A DNA stretch of 55,379 bases from Pseudomonadota bacterium (GCA_030684355.1 JAUXTN010000165.1:1-55379); one strand, 5' to 3'. Positions 19,494 through 28,483 are shown, numbered from the stretch's first letter. Program-made: numbers and translations. Notes: generated by a model not told the origin, from the letters alone.

Positions 19494-20347
19494 TCCGCCT
19501 CCCCGACGCCAAAGCCGAAATCGAGCCGAACGACGGGCTTGTCGTCGGGGCTGTTCACGACGGCCTCCTCCGCACCGGAGGCAACCCAGTCGCCGGCGTA
19601 GATGTACTGGCTCGGCGTGTTGAGCGCGTCGAAGTAGACGCGCCCCTCGCGAAAGTTCTCGTCGTACTGGTCGAACTCACGACCGGTACTCACGTCGCAG
19701 CTGGAGAAGCCGCCGCTCTCGGTGGGGTTCGCGGGCACGATCTCCGGGGCGTCCATCCAGCCCCAGATCGTCATCCCCTCGACGAACACCGTGTGGGGCA
19801 TCACGAAGGCGGCCTCGAAGTCGCCGTCCGCGTTGAGCGCGAAGTCGAGGTCACCGAGGAACGCCATCTCCTGGTCGGAGGTCGCGTAGAAGTAGTCGTA
19901 GCAGGCCTGTTGGAAGGTGCTGCCGTTGGCCACGTCCGCGCCGTTGTCGTCCTGGATCGGGCTGCCGAGGACCGTGCCGAAGTACTCGAGCATGTCGTTG
20001 TAGTCGGAGAACCGACCCGTCACGACCTTGCACGCCAACGACTCGTAGCAGGCGAAGTCGTAGCGCCCGACGGTGGTGCCACCGTAGGGGAAGGCGTCCC
20101 CCGGCGTGTCCGCGGTGACGATCGGGCCCATCGACGGGTGCGGGTAGCCGAAGCTCACCGTGTCGATGCCGGAGTACGCGCCGAGGAAGATCGGCCCGAT
20201 GAAGCGCGGATCCGTGGCCGTGGTGCCGTCCGCCTGAAGGCGGGTGGCGGCCGCCGCCGGCACGATGACCGTGCCGAGGATGTCCTTCTCGGGGAGCTCT
20301 TCGTTGTAGGCGCAGCCGAGCGCCAGGATCAGAATCGTGGGTGCCAT
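19490..20347 (-). CDS. Hypothetical lipoprotein between TonB receptor and second lipoprotein
   Basis: 285 residues with a short lipoprotein signal (MAPTILILALGC, anchor Cys12). The mature protein has an N-terminal ILGTVIVPAAAAT segment, then aromatic-rich beta sequence (FLGAYSGIDTVSFGYPHPSMG, VEGMTIWGWMD). Cys pairs (YDFACYESLACKV) may form disulfides. It starts 11 bases after the receptor stop and overlaps the next lipoprotein by 4 bases, so the three are co-transcribed. The role is probably tied to the receptor (inference). Unrecognised family. Confidence 0.75.
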   Translation of the reverse strand: MAPTILILALGCAYNEELPEKDILGTVIVPAAAATRLQADGTTATDPRFIGPIFLGAYSGIDTVSFGYPHPSMGPIVTADTPGDAFPYGGTTVGRYDFACYESLACKVVTGRFSDYNDMLEYFGTVLGSPIQDDNGADVANGSTFQQACYDYFYATSDQEMAFLGDLDFALNADGDFEAAFVMPHTVFVEGMTIWGWMDAPEIVPANPTESGGFSSCDVSTGREFDQYDENFREGRVYFDALNTPSQYIYAGDWVASGAEEAVVNSPDDKPVVRLDFGFGVGEAE

Positions 20348-20358
20348 GCCGTCCTCCC

Positions 20359-23115
20359 CTAGAACTCGTACTTGACGCCGACCTGGGCCTGGATGGTGTC
20401 CTGGCGGTAGGCGATGATGTACCGGTTCTGGGTGTCGATGTAGTAGGAGTAGTTGGACGCCAGGTAGTACGGATACTGGTTGTTCGTCAGGTTGTCGATC
20501 TGCGCCGTGGCCGAGAGCTTGCCCTTGCGCACCGGGATGTCCTGCTCGATGAGCACCGACATGTCCCAGGTCGCTCCGGTCCGGCCGTAGGAACCGCGGG
20601 GCTCCTTGAGCAGGCTGTAGCTGTCACCACCGGCCGCGAGGCTGTCCGCCTGCGAGTAGTAGAACCGGGAGAGGGGCGCGCCCGAGTAGAGCTGGCCGCT
20701 CATGCCGATGGTGGTGGTCCAGGGGTCGATGGGGAGGTCCCAGGCGGCCTGCACCTTGAGCTGGTGGCGGAAGTCGTACGGCAGGTTGCCGTACCACAGG
20801 TCGACCTGGGCGGGGTTCGACAACACCGCCGTGAGGCCGTTCTGGACGCGGCCGCGGCTCACGACGTAGGAGTAGGTCGCCGAGAGGAGCCAGCGGTCGG
20901 CCCAGTTGCGCGTGATCGACACGTCGGTCTGGTAGTAGTCGCGCAGCGCGATCGCCGGGGTGCGGAGGCGGTAGTAGCTGTCGAGCGTGCCGTCGCCGGA
21001 GCCGACGTAGGAGTAGCCGTCTTCGTCGTAGATGAGGTTGGTCTCATCGAAGTTGTAGACGTTGCGGGTGAACTTGCCGGTGAAGTCCACACCCACCGCG
21101 ATGTCGGTCATGACCTCGCGCTGCGCGCCGATGCTGAACTCGTCGGAGTGCGGGGCGGTCGTGCCGTCGAGCACCGTGATGGTGTTGTCGGTCGAGTAGT
21201 CGCCGCCGCTGAAGCCGACGCCAGACGCCGAGTTCCCGGCGATCTCGCCGAAGATCGTCTTCGAGCCCATGTTCGACTGCGAGAGGTAGCTCGCGACCGA
21301 GAGGCGGCCGGTGTCGTTGAAGCGGCCGTACCCGCCGTACACCTTGGTCTTGGCGTTCGCCCAGGGGTCCCAGATCGCGTAGATGCGCGGCCCGAACAGG
21401 CCCACGTCGACGACGGGGACACCGGCGTCATTGCGGTGGACCGCGCGGTCGTAGCGGAGGCCGTAGCGGAACGTGAGGTTCTCGACCGGCTTGTACACGT
21501 CCTGGATGAACGCGCCGACGTGGTAGCCGGTGGAGCGGTAGATCGACGGCCCGGAGGTCTCGACCCACGCGTAGTTGCCGAGGGTGTCGGGGTCGAACGC
21601 GTTCTCGTAGTAATCGTAGAAGATCAGGTTGCCGGAGTACCCGGAGATCTGGTCCCACAGGAGGTAGCTGCCGTCGACGCCGGCCTTGAAGTCGTGCTTC
21701 CCGAGGAAGTTGACCTGGAGGAGGGAGTACTTGGTGGACAGCTGCCCGCGGTAGCGGTCGTCGAAGTAGTACGAGCCGGCGTTGTCGCTGTCGTACGCGC
21801 CGTACAGACCGATGTGACCGGGGGTGGTGTAGTCGGTGTAGTTCTCTTCCTCGTCCGGATCGCAGGGGTGGTACCCGAGGTTGCCGTCGTGCGTGCAGGG
21901 CACGCCGGAGGCCTCGATGAACGTCTTCTGGAAGGAAGCCGCGGTCTCGAGGTTGGTCTCCGGGTTGATGAACCAGTTCCACTTGAGCGAGGTGAGGTAC
22001 CCGCCCTGCGCCTGCCGGGACTGGGCCTCGGCGAAGATGCGCGTGTCGGTCTGATCGGTGTTGTCGATCGTGGTCGGGTTCGTCGCGAACTGCACCGTGA
22101 AGCGGTGCGCGCTGGAGGGCTGGGCGGTCAGCTTCGAGAAGAAGTAGTGACCGTCGAAGTCGCGCGGGAGCTGGACGCCGACGTTCGCGTAGAGGGTGCG
22201 CTCGTAGGAGTAGCTGCCGAGGAACCAGATCTTGTCCTTGACGATGGGGCCCGAGACGACGACGCCCATGGAGCCGGTCTGGGAGACCTCGTCGAAGCCG
22301 GTGGGGGAGAGCTCGTACCCGTCGGCCGCGTAGCGGGAGTCCATCTTGGGACCCCAGTTGCCGTTCATGTAGAACGCGTTCGCCACGACCTCGAGGGAGT
22401 TGCCGCCGGACTTCGTCACGACCGACACGACCGCGCCGAGGCTCTCGCCGTACTCGGGGTCGTACCCGCCGGTGATGACCTCGATCTCCTCGATCGCATC
22501 GAAGTTGAAGTTGAGCGAGAAGGTGCCCGTGACCGGGTCCGTGATGTTCGTGCCGTCGAGCAGGAACGTGTTCTCGTTCGTCGACGCGCCGCCCGAGGAC
22601 GGGTTGCCGCCGCCGCCGGTCACGCCCGCGGCGTTGGAGACCACGTCCTGGTAGCTGCGGCCGCTCGGGATGCGGGAGAGGAACTCCTTGGAGAAGGAGT
22701 CGCCCTTGCTGGCCTTCTCGGTGTCGACCGTGGGCTTTTTGGCCTCGACGGTGAGCTCCTCCGCGCCAACCTTCATCTCGATGGCAACCGGCGTGGTGCG
22801 ACCGAGGGCGACCTCGATGTTGGTCTTGCGGACCTGGCCGAAGCCCTGCTTCTGGGCCATGACCTCGTACGAGCCCGGGGCGAGCTCGACGAAGATGAAC
22901 CGGCCCTCCTCGTCGGCCGTCTGCTGCTGGGCGCCGCCGATGAGCGAGGGCGACGACAAGGTCACCAGCACGCCCGGGATGGACAGGCCGCCGTCGTCAA
23001 TCACCTGGCCTTTGATGGTGCCTGAGGTGGCTGACGCGAACGCCAGTCCCGACAGGGCCCATAGGGCAGCGAACAGCCCCATCAGGCGAAGGGTGAGGGT
23101 GCGCATCTGCGTCAT
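20359..23115 (-). CDS. TonB-dependent receptor with N-terminal carboxypeptidase-regulatory-like domain
   Basis: 918 residues from MTQMRTLTLRLMG; the upstream open frame is not a plausible signal peptide. A signal peptide (about 1-30) precedes a beta-sandwich domain (TIKGQVIDDGGLSIPGVLVTL ... GSYEVMAQKQGF), then the plug (SYQDVVSNAAGV, FLLDGTNITDPVTG, IEEIEVITGGYDPEYGESLGAV) and a 22-strand-type barrel rich in Tyr/Trp, ending in Phe (VGVKYEF), the expected signal for outer-membrane assembly. It would import a ligand using the TonB energy system. No clear TonB box was identified. First gene of an operon with two lipoproteins. Ligand unknown; this domain order is often linked to oligosaccharide or peptide uptake. 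Confidence 0.92.
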   Translation of the reverse strand: MTQMRTLTLRLMGLFAALWALSGLAFASATSGTIKGQVIDDGGLSIPGVLVTLSSPSLIGGAQQQTADEEGRFIFVELAPGSYEVMAQKQGFGQVRKTNIEVALGRTTPVAIEMKVGAEELTVEAKKPTVDTEKASKGDSFSKEFLSRIPSGRSYQDVVSNAAGVTGGGGNPSSGGASTNENTFLLDGTNITDPVTGTFSLNFNFDAIEEIEVITGGYDPEYGESLGAVVSVVTKSGGNSLEVVANAFYMNGNWGPKMDSRYAADGYELSPTGFDEVSQTGSMGVVVSGPIVKDKIWFLGSYSYERTLYANVGVQLPRDFDGHYFFSKLTAQPSSAHRFTVQFATNPTTIDNTDQTDTRIFAEAQSRQAQGGYLTSLKWNWFINPETNLETAASFQKTFIEASGVPCTHDGNLGYHPCDPDEEENYTDYTTPGHIGLYGAYDSDNAGSYYFDDRYRGQLSTKYSLLQVNFLGKHDFKAGVDGSYLLWDQISGYSGNLIFYDYYENAFDPDTLGNYAWVETSGPSIYRSTGYHVGAFIQDVYKPVENLTFRYGLRYDRAVHRNDAGVPVVDVGLFGPRIYAIWDPWANAKTKVYGGYGRFNDTGRLSVASYLSQSNMGSKTIFGEIAGNSASGVGFSGGDYSTDNTITVLDGTTAPHSDEFSIGAQREVMTDIAVGVDFTGKFTRNVYNFDETNLIYDEDGYSYVGSGDGTLDSYYRLRTPAIALRDYYQTDVSITRNWADRWLLSATYSYVVSRGRVQNGLTAVLSNPAQVDLWYGNLPYDFRHQLKVQAAWDLPIDPWTTTIGMSGQLYSGAPLSRFYYSQADSLAAGGDSYSLLKEPRGSYGRTGATWDMSVLIEQDIPVRKGKLSATAQIDNLTNNQYPYYLASNYSYYIDTQNRYIIAYRQDTIQAQVGVKYEF

Positions 23116-23187
23116 TCGCGGAATCCTCGAAGGGTGGCGCCCGGGGCTACGGTGCGTAGAGACATCAGCCAGTCTGGCGAACGGGAA

Positions 23188-23216
23188 GGAATAGTAGAAC
23201 GGCGGCAGGAAGTCAA
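23188..23216 (-). promoter_or_regulatory. Candidate sigma-70-type promoter for the TonB receptor operon
   Basis: Reading leftward, TTGACT (23216-23211) and TATTCC (23193-23188) are 17 bases apart, about 70 bases before the receptor ATG. The -35 is a 5/6 match; the -10 is weak. Confidence 0.4.
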
Positions 23217-23278
23217 CCGGAACGATCAGGACTGGCTGCTCGAGCACCTTTCCGGCCCACGGACGGCCAGGGGGCGTC

Positions 23279-23308
23279 TTGACGGGCACCCAAGCGATCG
23301 GCTACCGT
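23279..23308 (+). promoter_or_regulatory. Candidate promoter for the secreted-protein / metzincin / sulfatase-fold operon
   Basis: TTGACG at 23279-23284 and TACCGT at 23303-23308 are 18 bases apart. A ribosome-binding site AGAGG at 23330-23334 then precedes the ATG at 23341. The -35 match is 5/6; the -10 is poor. Confidence 0.4.
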
Positions 23309-23340
23309 GGTCCGCTACGTCCTGGGAACAGAGGTTAAGC

Positions 23341-23976
23341 ATGCCCCTTCTCGCCCGCCTCGCGCTCGTCGCGGCGCTTGCCGTCGCGTCCGTCGCGCCG
23401 GCTTCCGCCACCACGGTCGCCCCGCTCACCCTTGACCAGATGACGGACGCCTCCGACCTCGTCGTGCGCGGCACCGTCGAGTCCGTATGGACCGAGGAAG
23501 ACGCCAAGGGGATCGCCTGGACCCGCGCGCTCGTCCGTGTCGACGCCTCGCTCAAGGGCGGGGCCGACGCCGGAGACTACGTCACCGTCGAGGCCGCTGG
23601 CGGCACCGTCGGGAACCGGACCACGCTCGTCTCGGGCTCCGCCCGCTACAGCGTCGGCGAGCAGACGGTGCTCTTCCTCTCCGACAAGCCCGCGAAGGGC
23701 GTGTACGGCACGGTCGGCATGGGCATCGGCAAGTTCACCGTGAAGCCGAACCCGCTCGACGGGAACCTGGTCGTCTTCCGCTTCGTCCTGTCGCAGGACA
23801 AGGAGTACGACGCCCGCTTCCTGCCGGTCCCGCCGGCCGACAAGCAGGTCCTCCTCTCCACGATGGAAGACGGCGTCCGCGCCCGCGCTGCGATCGGGTG
23901 GGACGGCAAGTCCATCCCCGGCATCAGTGACGACCAGCTCCGCACCATCAACCGTCTGCAGCCTGGGGTGCGCTGA
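23341..23976 (+). CDS. Secreted protein paired with the metzincin
   Basis: 211 residues from ATG 23341, preceded by an AGAGG ribosome-binding site. Signal peptide MPLLARLALVAALAVASVAPASA. The mature protein starts with LTLDQMTDASDLVVRGTVESVW, a beta-rich domain with KGGADAGDYVTVEAAGG and GEQTVLFLSD strands, and ends in a short helix (SDDQLRTINRL). No Cys in the mature part and no catalytic motif. Its TGA shares the A of the next ATG, so translation is coupled to the metzincin; it could be an inhibitor, chaperone or substrate-binding partner (inference). Function unknown. Confidence 0.8.
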   Translation: MPLLARLALVAALAVASVAPASATTVAPLTLDQMTDASDLVVRGTVESVWTEEDAKGIAWTRALVRVDASLKGGADAGDYVTVEAAGGTVGNRTTLVSGSARYSVGEQTVLFLSDKPAKGVYGTVGMGIGKFTVKPNPLDGNLVVFRFVLSQDKEYDARFLPVPPADKQVLLSTMEDGVRARAAIGWDGKSIPGISDDQLRTINRLQPGVR

Positions 23977-25316
23977 TGCTGACTCTCCTCGTTCTCGCCT
24001 TCCCCGCCGCGCACGCCTGGGAACACACCGGTGGCGCCTGGGCCGAAGATGACTTCGCGCTCGAGTGGTACACGGCCCTGGAGTACGAAGAAGACTCCCT
24101 CGCCGAGGGCTACGGCCGCACGGTCCTCCAGGACTCGTGGGACAACTGGTACGACGCGGAGTGCGCCGCCATCGGCCACGAGTACAAGGGCGATCGCAAC
24201 CAGGCCGAGCGCACCACGTCGGACGGCCTCACGACCATCCACTGGGAAGACCCCGGTGACGAGATCGAGCCCGGCGTGCTCGGCGTCACCTACTCGATCA
24301 CCGAGAACGTGATCGTGAAGGAGACCAGCACCCGCATCTACCGGCACCTCACCGACGCCGACATCGTCTTCAACGACAATGTCGACTTCGGCTCGGTCGA
24401 AGACATAGAGGCCGACTGCGCCGGGCAGACCTCCATCGAGTCCGTCGCCACCCACGAGATCGGCCACCTCCACGGCCTCGGCCACTCGTGCGAGGACGGC
24501 GATCCCTGCGAAGAGGACGACCTCGTGCAGGCGACCATGTTCTGGAGCGTCGGCGCGTGTGACACCCAGGGCGCCGTCATCAACGAGGACGACATCCAGA
24601 GCATCACGAGCCTCTACGGCTCGTCCGCGACGTTCGAGGCGGTCTCCGCGCGCATCGGCGCGAACCCCCTGGCCGTCGAGTTCCAGATCCTCAGCGACTC
24701 CGAAGTCATCGACGCGACCTGGAAGTTCGGCGACGGCGAGACCGGCACCGGCCTCAACCCCACGCACGAATACCTTGTCCCCGGCCAGTTCACGGTCGAG
24801 GCCGAGGTGGAGCTCGAAGACCCCGTCTGTGGCACGAGCACGTACACCTACGACCAGCTCGGCTACGTGCTCGCCTGCGAGGCCCCCCGCCCCGCGGAGG
24901 GCGCCGCCGGCTACTTCACCGTCGCCCACTCCGACGGGCTGACCTACACCACGATCAACCACACGGACGTGTCGGTCTACGGCTGCGTCGACACCATCGC
25001 GTGGGAAGTCTACAAGGGCACCAGCGAGGCCGACATCACCCCCGAGAACCTCGTGGATCTCGACGGTGACAGCGTAGGCGACTCCCTCGGCGCCTGGGCC
25101 CCGAAGATCACGTTCCCCGCCGAGGGGAACTACGTGATGGTCATGAACATCGGCGGCCCCGGCGGGCTCCGCGCCAGCTTCCTGCCCGTCGTGGCGGAAG
25201 ATCGCGCGGCGGAAGGCTCCTCGTCGTGCTCGTCCTCGGGCTCCTCCTCCGCGGCCATCGGCCTCGTGAGCGGGCTCCTGGCGGCGCTCGCGGGCCTCCG
25301 GCGCCGCCGCTCGTAG
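23976..25316 (+). CDS. Metzincin (matrixin-like) protease with PKD domain and MYXO-CTERM-type anchor
   Basis: 446 residues, signal peptide MLTLLVLAFPAAHA. The full zinc signature HEIGHLHGLGH (His160, 164, 170) is present, with a likely Met-turn in QATMFW about 23 residues later. A PKD-like domain (about 220-285: WKFGDGETG, THEYLVPGQFTVEAEV) follows, then a beta domain. The tail is a Ser/Cys-rich stretch, a hydrophobic helix (AAIGLVSGLLAALAGL) and RRRRS, the MYXO-CTERM layout for surface anchoring. Cys residues in DCAGQ, SCEDGDPCEED and GACD suggest disulfides. Second gene of a three-gene operon. Substrate unknown. Confidence 0.88.
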   Translation: MLTLLVLAFPAAHAWEHTGGAWAEDDFALEWYTALEYEEDSLAEGYGRTVLQDSWDNWYDAECAAIGHEYKGDRNQAERTTSDGLTTIHWEDPGDEIEPGVLGVTYSITENVIVKETSTRIYRHLTDADIVFNDNVDFGSVEDIEADCAGQTSIESVATHEIGHLHGLGHSCEDGDPCEEDDLVQATMFWSVGACDTQGAVINEDDIQSITSLYGSSATFEAVSARIGANPLAVEFQILSDSEVIDATWKFGDGETGTGLNPTHEYLVPGQFTVEAEVELEDPVCGTSTYTYDQLGYVLACEAPRPAEGAAGYFTVAHSDGLTYTTINHTDVSVYGCVDTIAWEVYKGTSEADITPENLVDLDGDSVGDSLGAWAPKITFPAEGNYVMVMNIGGPGGLRASFLPVVAEDRAAEGSSSCSSSGSSSAAIGLVSGLLAALAGLRRRRS

Positions 25317-25331
25317 GTCCAGGGAACGCGA

Positions 25332-27836
25332 ATGCTGCTCGGGTGCCTGGCCCTCGGGTACATGGGCGTTGCGTTCGCGGATGGTGGGCTCGGCCTCGCG
25401 GAGCAGCCGTTCGCTGAGCTGACCGTCGCGCGCGCCGAGGCGCCCGCGGCGCGCGACGCCGTGCCGATCCTGGGGCCGTTCCGCCTCGTCGGCGTCGTCG
25501 GCGGGGTGCGCGCGTACGAAGCGCCGATCCCGGTGCGGCCGCGGGCGTTGTTCTTCGACTCGCCGCCCGAGGGGATGACCCTGGCGCGCGGGTCGGTAGC
25601 GCTCCGCTTCGCCGGGGACATCGAGGACGCCGCGCAGCCCAACTCGTGGGACTTCAGCGCCGACTCCGTCACGGTGCGCGTGCCGGCGAGCGCGCCCGCG
25701 CCGGCGCCGGGCGAGCTCCACCTCACCTACCCGGCGGCGCGCGCGCGCGAAGATGCCCTCTGGCGTACGCGCGCCGAGGACCCCACCGGCCCTGAGGGTG
25801 ATGCCGCGTTCGTCCGGCGCTCCGCCCAGGTCGACGACGTCACCCGCCGGGGACTCTACCTCCCGGCGCCGAGCGTGGCCGGGTGGGACGTGGCGATCCC
25901 GGCGGGCGCCGTGCTCCGCTTCGAGGCCGGCATCTTGCCGCCCGAGGCCGCGGACGGCACGGCGAGCGACGGTGCCGAGGTCGAAGTGCGGATCGACGGC
26001 GAGCTCGCGGCCACCGTGCGCGCGCGCGTCCGTGAGTTCGAGGATGTCCGGGTGCCACTGTCGAAGTGGGGCGGGCGCACGGCGCGCGTCACGCTCACGA
26101 CGACGGACGCGTCGCCGGCGCGCGACCACGTCTTCATCGTGGCGCCCGCGGTCTACGTCCCCACCGCGAAACCGAAGCGCACCGTGCTCGTCTTCGTCGA
26201 CACGCTGCGGCGCGACCACCTCGGGGTGTACGGCCACACCCGCGGGGCGAGCCCACACATCGACCGCTTCGCGGAGGGCGGCGTCATCTTCGAGGACGCC
26301 CGCTCCGTCGCCCCGTGGACCCTCCCGAGCTCGCGCGCGGCGCTCTCGGGCCTGCAACCCGAGTTCTGGGACGGCGCCGAGACCCTCCCGATGCGGGTCG
26401 CGGCCAAGGGCTGGGCCACGGCCGCGTACGTCGGCAACGTCTACCTCTCGTCGAACTTCGACATGTCGGGCGGCTGGGGCGAGCACGGCTGCGTGAACTG
26501 GCCGTACGGGCGGGTCGAGGTCGACCGCGCGCTCGACTTCCTGGATCGCCACGACGACCAGGACGCCCTCGTGATGGTCCACTTCATGGACCTGCACCTG
26601 CCCTACAAGGAGCCGGCGGCCTACCGCGGTCTCTACGAAGGCGAGCGGCCGCAGAACCTGCCCGAGAGCTTCAACCGGAACACGCTCCTCGCGGCGGCGC
26701 GCGGCAACCGCGAGGTCATCAAGACGTACCTCACCGCGCGGTACGACCAGAACCTTCGCTACGTCGACGACCAGTTCGCGCGCCTCGTCGCCGCGGCGGG
26801 GGCGGACGCCACGGTGGTCCTGTTCGCGGACCACGGGGAAGAATTCTTCGACCACGGCGACCTGGAGCACGGCCACACCCTCTACGACGAGCTCCTGCGC
26901 ATCCCGTTCATCGTGCGCGCCCCGGGCCTCGCGCCGCGCCGCGTGACCACGCCGGTCTCCCTGGTGGACCTCACCCCCACCGTGCTCGAGCTGCTCGGCC
27001 TCGGGGACCCCGCGTTGCAGGGCCACTCCCTCGTGCCCGCCGCCCGCGGCGAGGCCGACGCCGCGCTCGTGGCGCGCCCGATCGCGTTCGGGCGCCCCCT
27101 CTACGGAAACGAGGCGTGGGGGAGCCTGGAGAACGGGCTCAAGTACATCGGCCGCAGCGGGAAGGAGCTCCTCTTCGACCTCGTGCGCGACCCCGGCGAG
27201 CTCACCGACCTGCGCCCCGATCGGGACCCCGCGGCCGCGCGCGCCGCGATGGGGACGAGCCTCGGCCGCGGGGTGGGCGTCGGCTATCGCCTCTCGCCGC
27301 GTGGCCGCGGCGCGAACGCCTTCAAGGCCGAGATCCACGTGCCCGGCGGCGTCGCGGCCACCTGGGTCGGCGACGACCCGACCAACAAGTCCGAGGCCCG
27401 CGTCGATCGCATCGACGACGAGACCCTCGCGCTCACCTTCACGAGCGCGCGCGGCAGCCACCGCGAGATCTTCGTGGTGCCGGCCGGCGACGCCGTCGCG
27501 CTCGCCCCGACCGTGACCGTGCGCGTGGTGCGCGCGGGCGCCGATCCCGTGGCGCTGCTGGCCCTCCCCTTCGATGGCGACGGCACGCCGCTCGCGCGCC
27601 TCTCCTCGCAGGGGCGCGTTCTCGACGTGACCTACGCCGCGCTACCCCTGCCCGCCGGCAACGCCGCCGTGGGCGCCGACGACGAGCAGAACGCCGTGCT
27701 CGAGGCCCTCGGCTACATGGACCCCGCGGACGAGGGCGGCTCCGGCGACGCCTCCGAGGGCGGCGCCGAGGCGCGCGACGACGGGGACGCCCCGGACGCC
27801 GCCGGGCGCACGCCGCCGAGGTCCCAGGCCCCGTAG
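25332..27836 (+). CDS. Exported sulfatase/alkaline-phosphatase-fold hydrolase with Thr nucleophile
   Basis: 834 residues, signal peptide MLLGCLALGYMGVAFA. About 260 N-terminal residues form a beta-rich domain of unknown type. The catalytic part has the metal Asp in VFVDTLRRDHLGVYG (Asp290), APWTLPSSR (about 327-335), MVHFMDLHLPY, and LFADHGEEFFDHG with metal-binding Asp-His. Classical sulfatases need C/S-x-P-S/x-R for formylglycine; here Thr330 takes that place and the Arg is shifted, so Thr may act directly as in lipid phosphotransferases (inference). After the catalytic domain come another beta region and an acidic tail. The last 124 bases overlap the convergent gene at 27713. Third gene of the metzincin operon. 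Confidence 0.85.
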   Translation: MLLGCLALGYMGVAFADGGLGLAEQPFAELTVARAEAPAARDAVPILGPFRLVGVVGGVRAYEAPIPVRPRALFFDSPPEGMTLARGSVALRFAGDIEDAAQPNSWDFSADSVTVRVPASAPAPAPGELHLTYPAARAREDALWRTRAEDPTGPEGDAAFVRRSAQVDDVTRRGLYLPAPSVAGWDVAIPAGAVLRFEAGILPPEAADGTASDGAEVEVRIDGELAATVRARVREFEDVRVPLSKWGGRTARVTLTTTDASPARDHVFIVAPAVYVPTAKPKRTVLVFVDTLRRDHLGVYGHTRGASPHIDRFAEGGVIFEDARSVAPWTLPSSRAALSGLQPEFWDGAETLPMRVAAKGWATAAYVGNVYLSSNFDMSGGWGEHGCVNWPYGRVEVDRALDFLDRHDDQDALVMVHFMDLHLPYKEPAAYRGLYEGERPQNLPESFNRNTLLAAARGNREVIKTYLTARYDQNLRYVDDQFARLVAAAGADATVVLFADHGEEFFDHGDLEHGHTLYDELLRIPFIVRAPGLAPRRVTTPVSLVDLTPTVLELLGLGDPALQGHSLVPAARGEADAALVARPIAFGRPLYGNEAWGSLENGLKYIGRSGKELLFDLVRDPGELTDLRPDRDPAAARAAMGTSLGRGVGVGYRLSPRGRGANAFKAEIHVPGGVAATWVGDDPTNKSEARVDRIDDETLALTFTSARGSHREIFVVPAGDAVALAPTVTVRVVRAGADPVALLALPFDGDGTPLARLSSQGRVLDVTYAALPLPAGNAAVGADDEQNAVLEALGYMDPADEGGSGDASEGGAEARDDGDAPDAAGRTPPRSQAP

Positions 27837-28267
27837 GCGGTGAAGGCGTCGCGCGCCGTGACGCGCACGCTCCCGGGCGGGGGCCGCACGGCCACGTCGT
27901 CCTCCGTCACCCCGAGCACGGGCCCGGGGCGCAGGGTGGTGGCGATCACCGTCTCGATCGGCGCGCCGCGCGGCCCGACGAGCCGCGCCGTCACGTCCTC
28001 CGCGATGACCCGGCCGCCGCAGCTCCCCACGCGCGCCGCGCGCAGGACCACCCGGCGCACCAGCGCCCGCTCCAGGCCGATGTCCGGGAACAGCACCACC
28101 GCGCGGCGCCAGCGCAGCGGGATGCCCGCGCGCAGCGCCTCCACGATGGGCGCGGGCGCGGGGTCGGCGCAGGGGGGAGCCCGGGTGAGCGGGTGGTCCA
28201 CGACCAGGTGGGGCGCTGCGGCCGCGCGGCCCGACAGGAGCCCCGCGAGGAGCCCCAGCACGATCAC
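27713..28267 (-). CDS. Small secreted hypothetical protein
   Basis: 184 residues with a signal peptide (MIVLGLLAGLLSGRAAA). The middle has two Cys (APPCADP, VGSCGG) and strands (AVVLFPDIGL, VIATTLRPGPV). The last 40 residues are low-complexity Ser/Ala/Pro and lie antisense to the acidic tail of the sulfatase-fold gene, a 124-base convergent overlap. The ATG overlaps the previous gene's TGA by 4 bases. It is third in the run after the XPB helicase, though an exported product suggests its role is separate. Function unknown. Confidence 0.6.
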   Translation of the reverse strand: MIVLGLLAGLLSGRAAAAPHLVVDHPLTRAPPCADPAPAPIVEALRAGIPLRWRRAVVLFPDIGLERALVRRVVLRAARVGSCGGRVIAEDVTARLVGPRGAPIETVIATTLRPGPVLGVTEDDVAVRPPPGSVRVTARDAFTAYGAWDLGGVRPAASGASPSSRASAPPSEASPEPPSSAGSM

Positions 28268-28482
28268 CCGCCGCCCGGACCCGTGCGACGCACGAGGGCG
28301 CCCATGCCGCGGGCCTCCAACGCGTCGAGGAACGGCTTGAGCTCCTGCGGATCGAGCACGACCTCGGTCGGCGAGATCCAGCCCATCACGTGGGCATCGA
28401 GCGGGAGCACCGCCCGGATCTCGTCGAGCACGGCGGGCTCCGCCACCCGGAGCACTGCCACGTTGTGATGGATCACCGCCAT
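28264..28482 (-). CDS. 72-residue protein coupled to XPB helicase
   Basis: A small soluble protein (MAVIHHNVAVLRVAEPAVL ... LDPQELKPFLDALEARGM ... GPGGG) with no signal, membrane segment or Cys. The pattern suggests two strand/helix units. It starts one base after the helicase stop and overlaps the next gene by 4 bases, so it is translationally coupled on both sides. An accessory or inhibitor of the helicase is possible (inference). Unrecognised family. Confidence 0.65.
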   Translation of the reverse strand: MAVIHHNVAVLRVAEPAVLDEIRAVLPLDAHVMGWISPTEVVLDPQELKPFLDALEARGMGALVRRTGPGGG

Positions 28483-28483
28483 G

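Noticed and set aside
20341..23025. An 894-codon open frame on the plus strand
   Set aside because: Antisense to the TonB receptor; the translation is Val/Asp/Arg-rich without domains, while the opposite frame is a full receptor.
23646..27461. A 1271-codon open frame on the minus strand
   Set aside because: It is antisense to the metzincin and sulfatase-fold genes, with Arg/Ala/Gly/Val-rich, motif-free translation. In very GC-rich DNA stops are rare, so such frames are expected.
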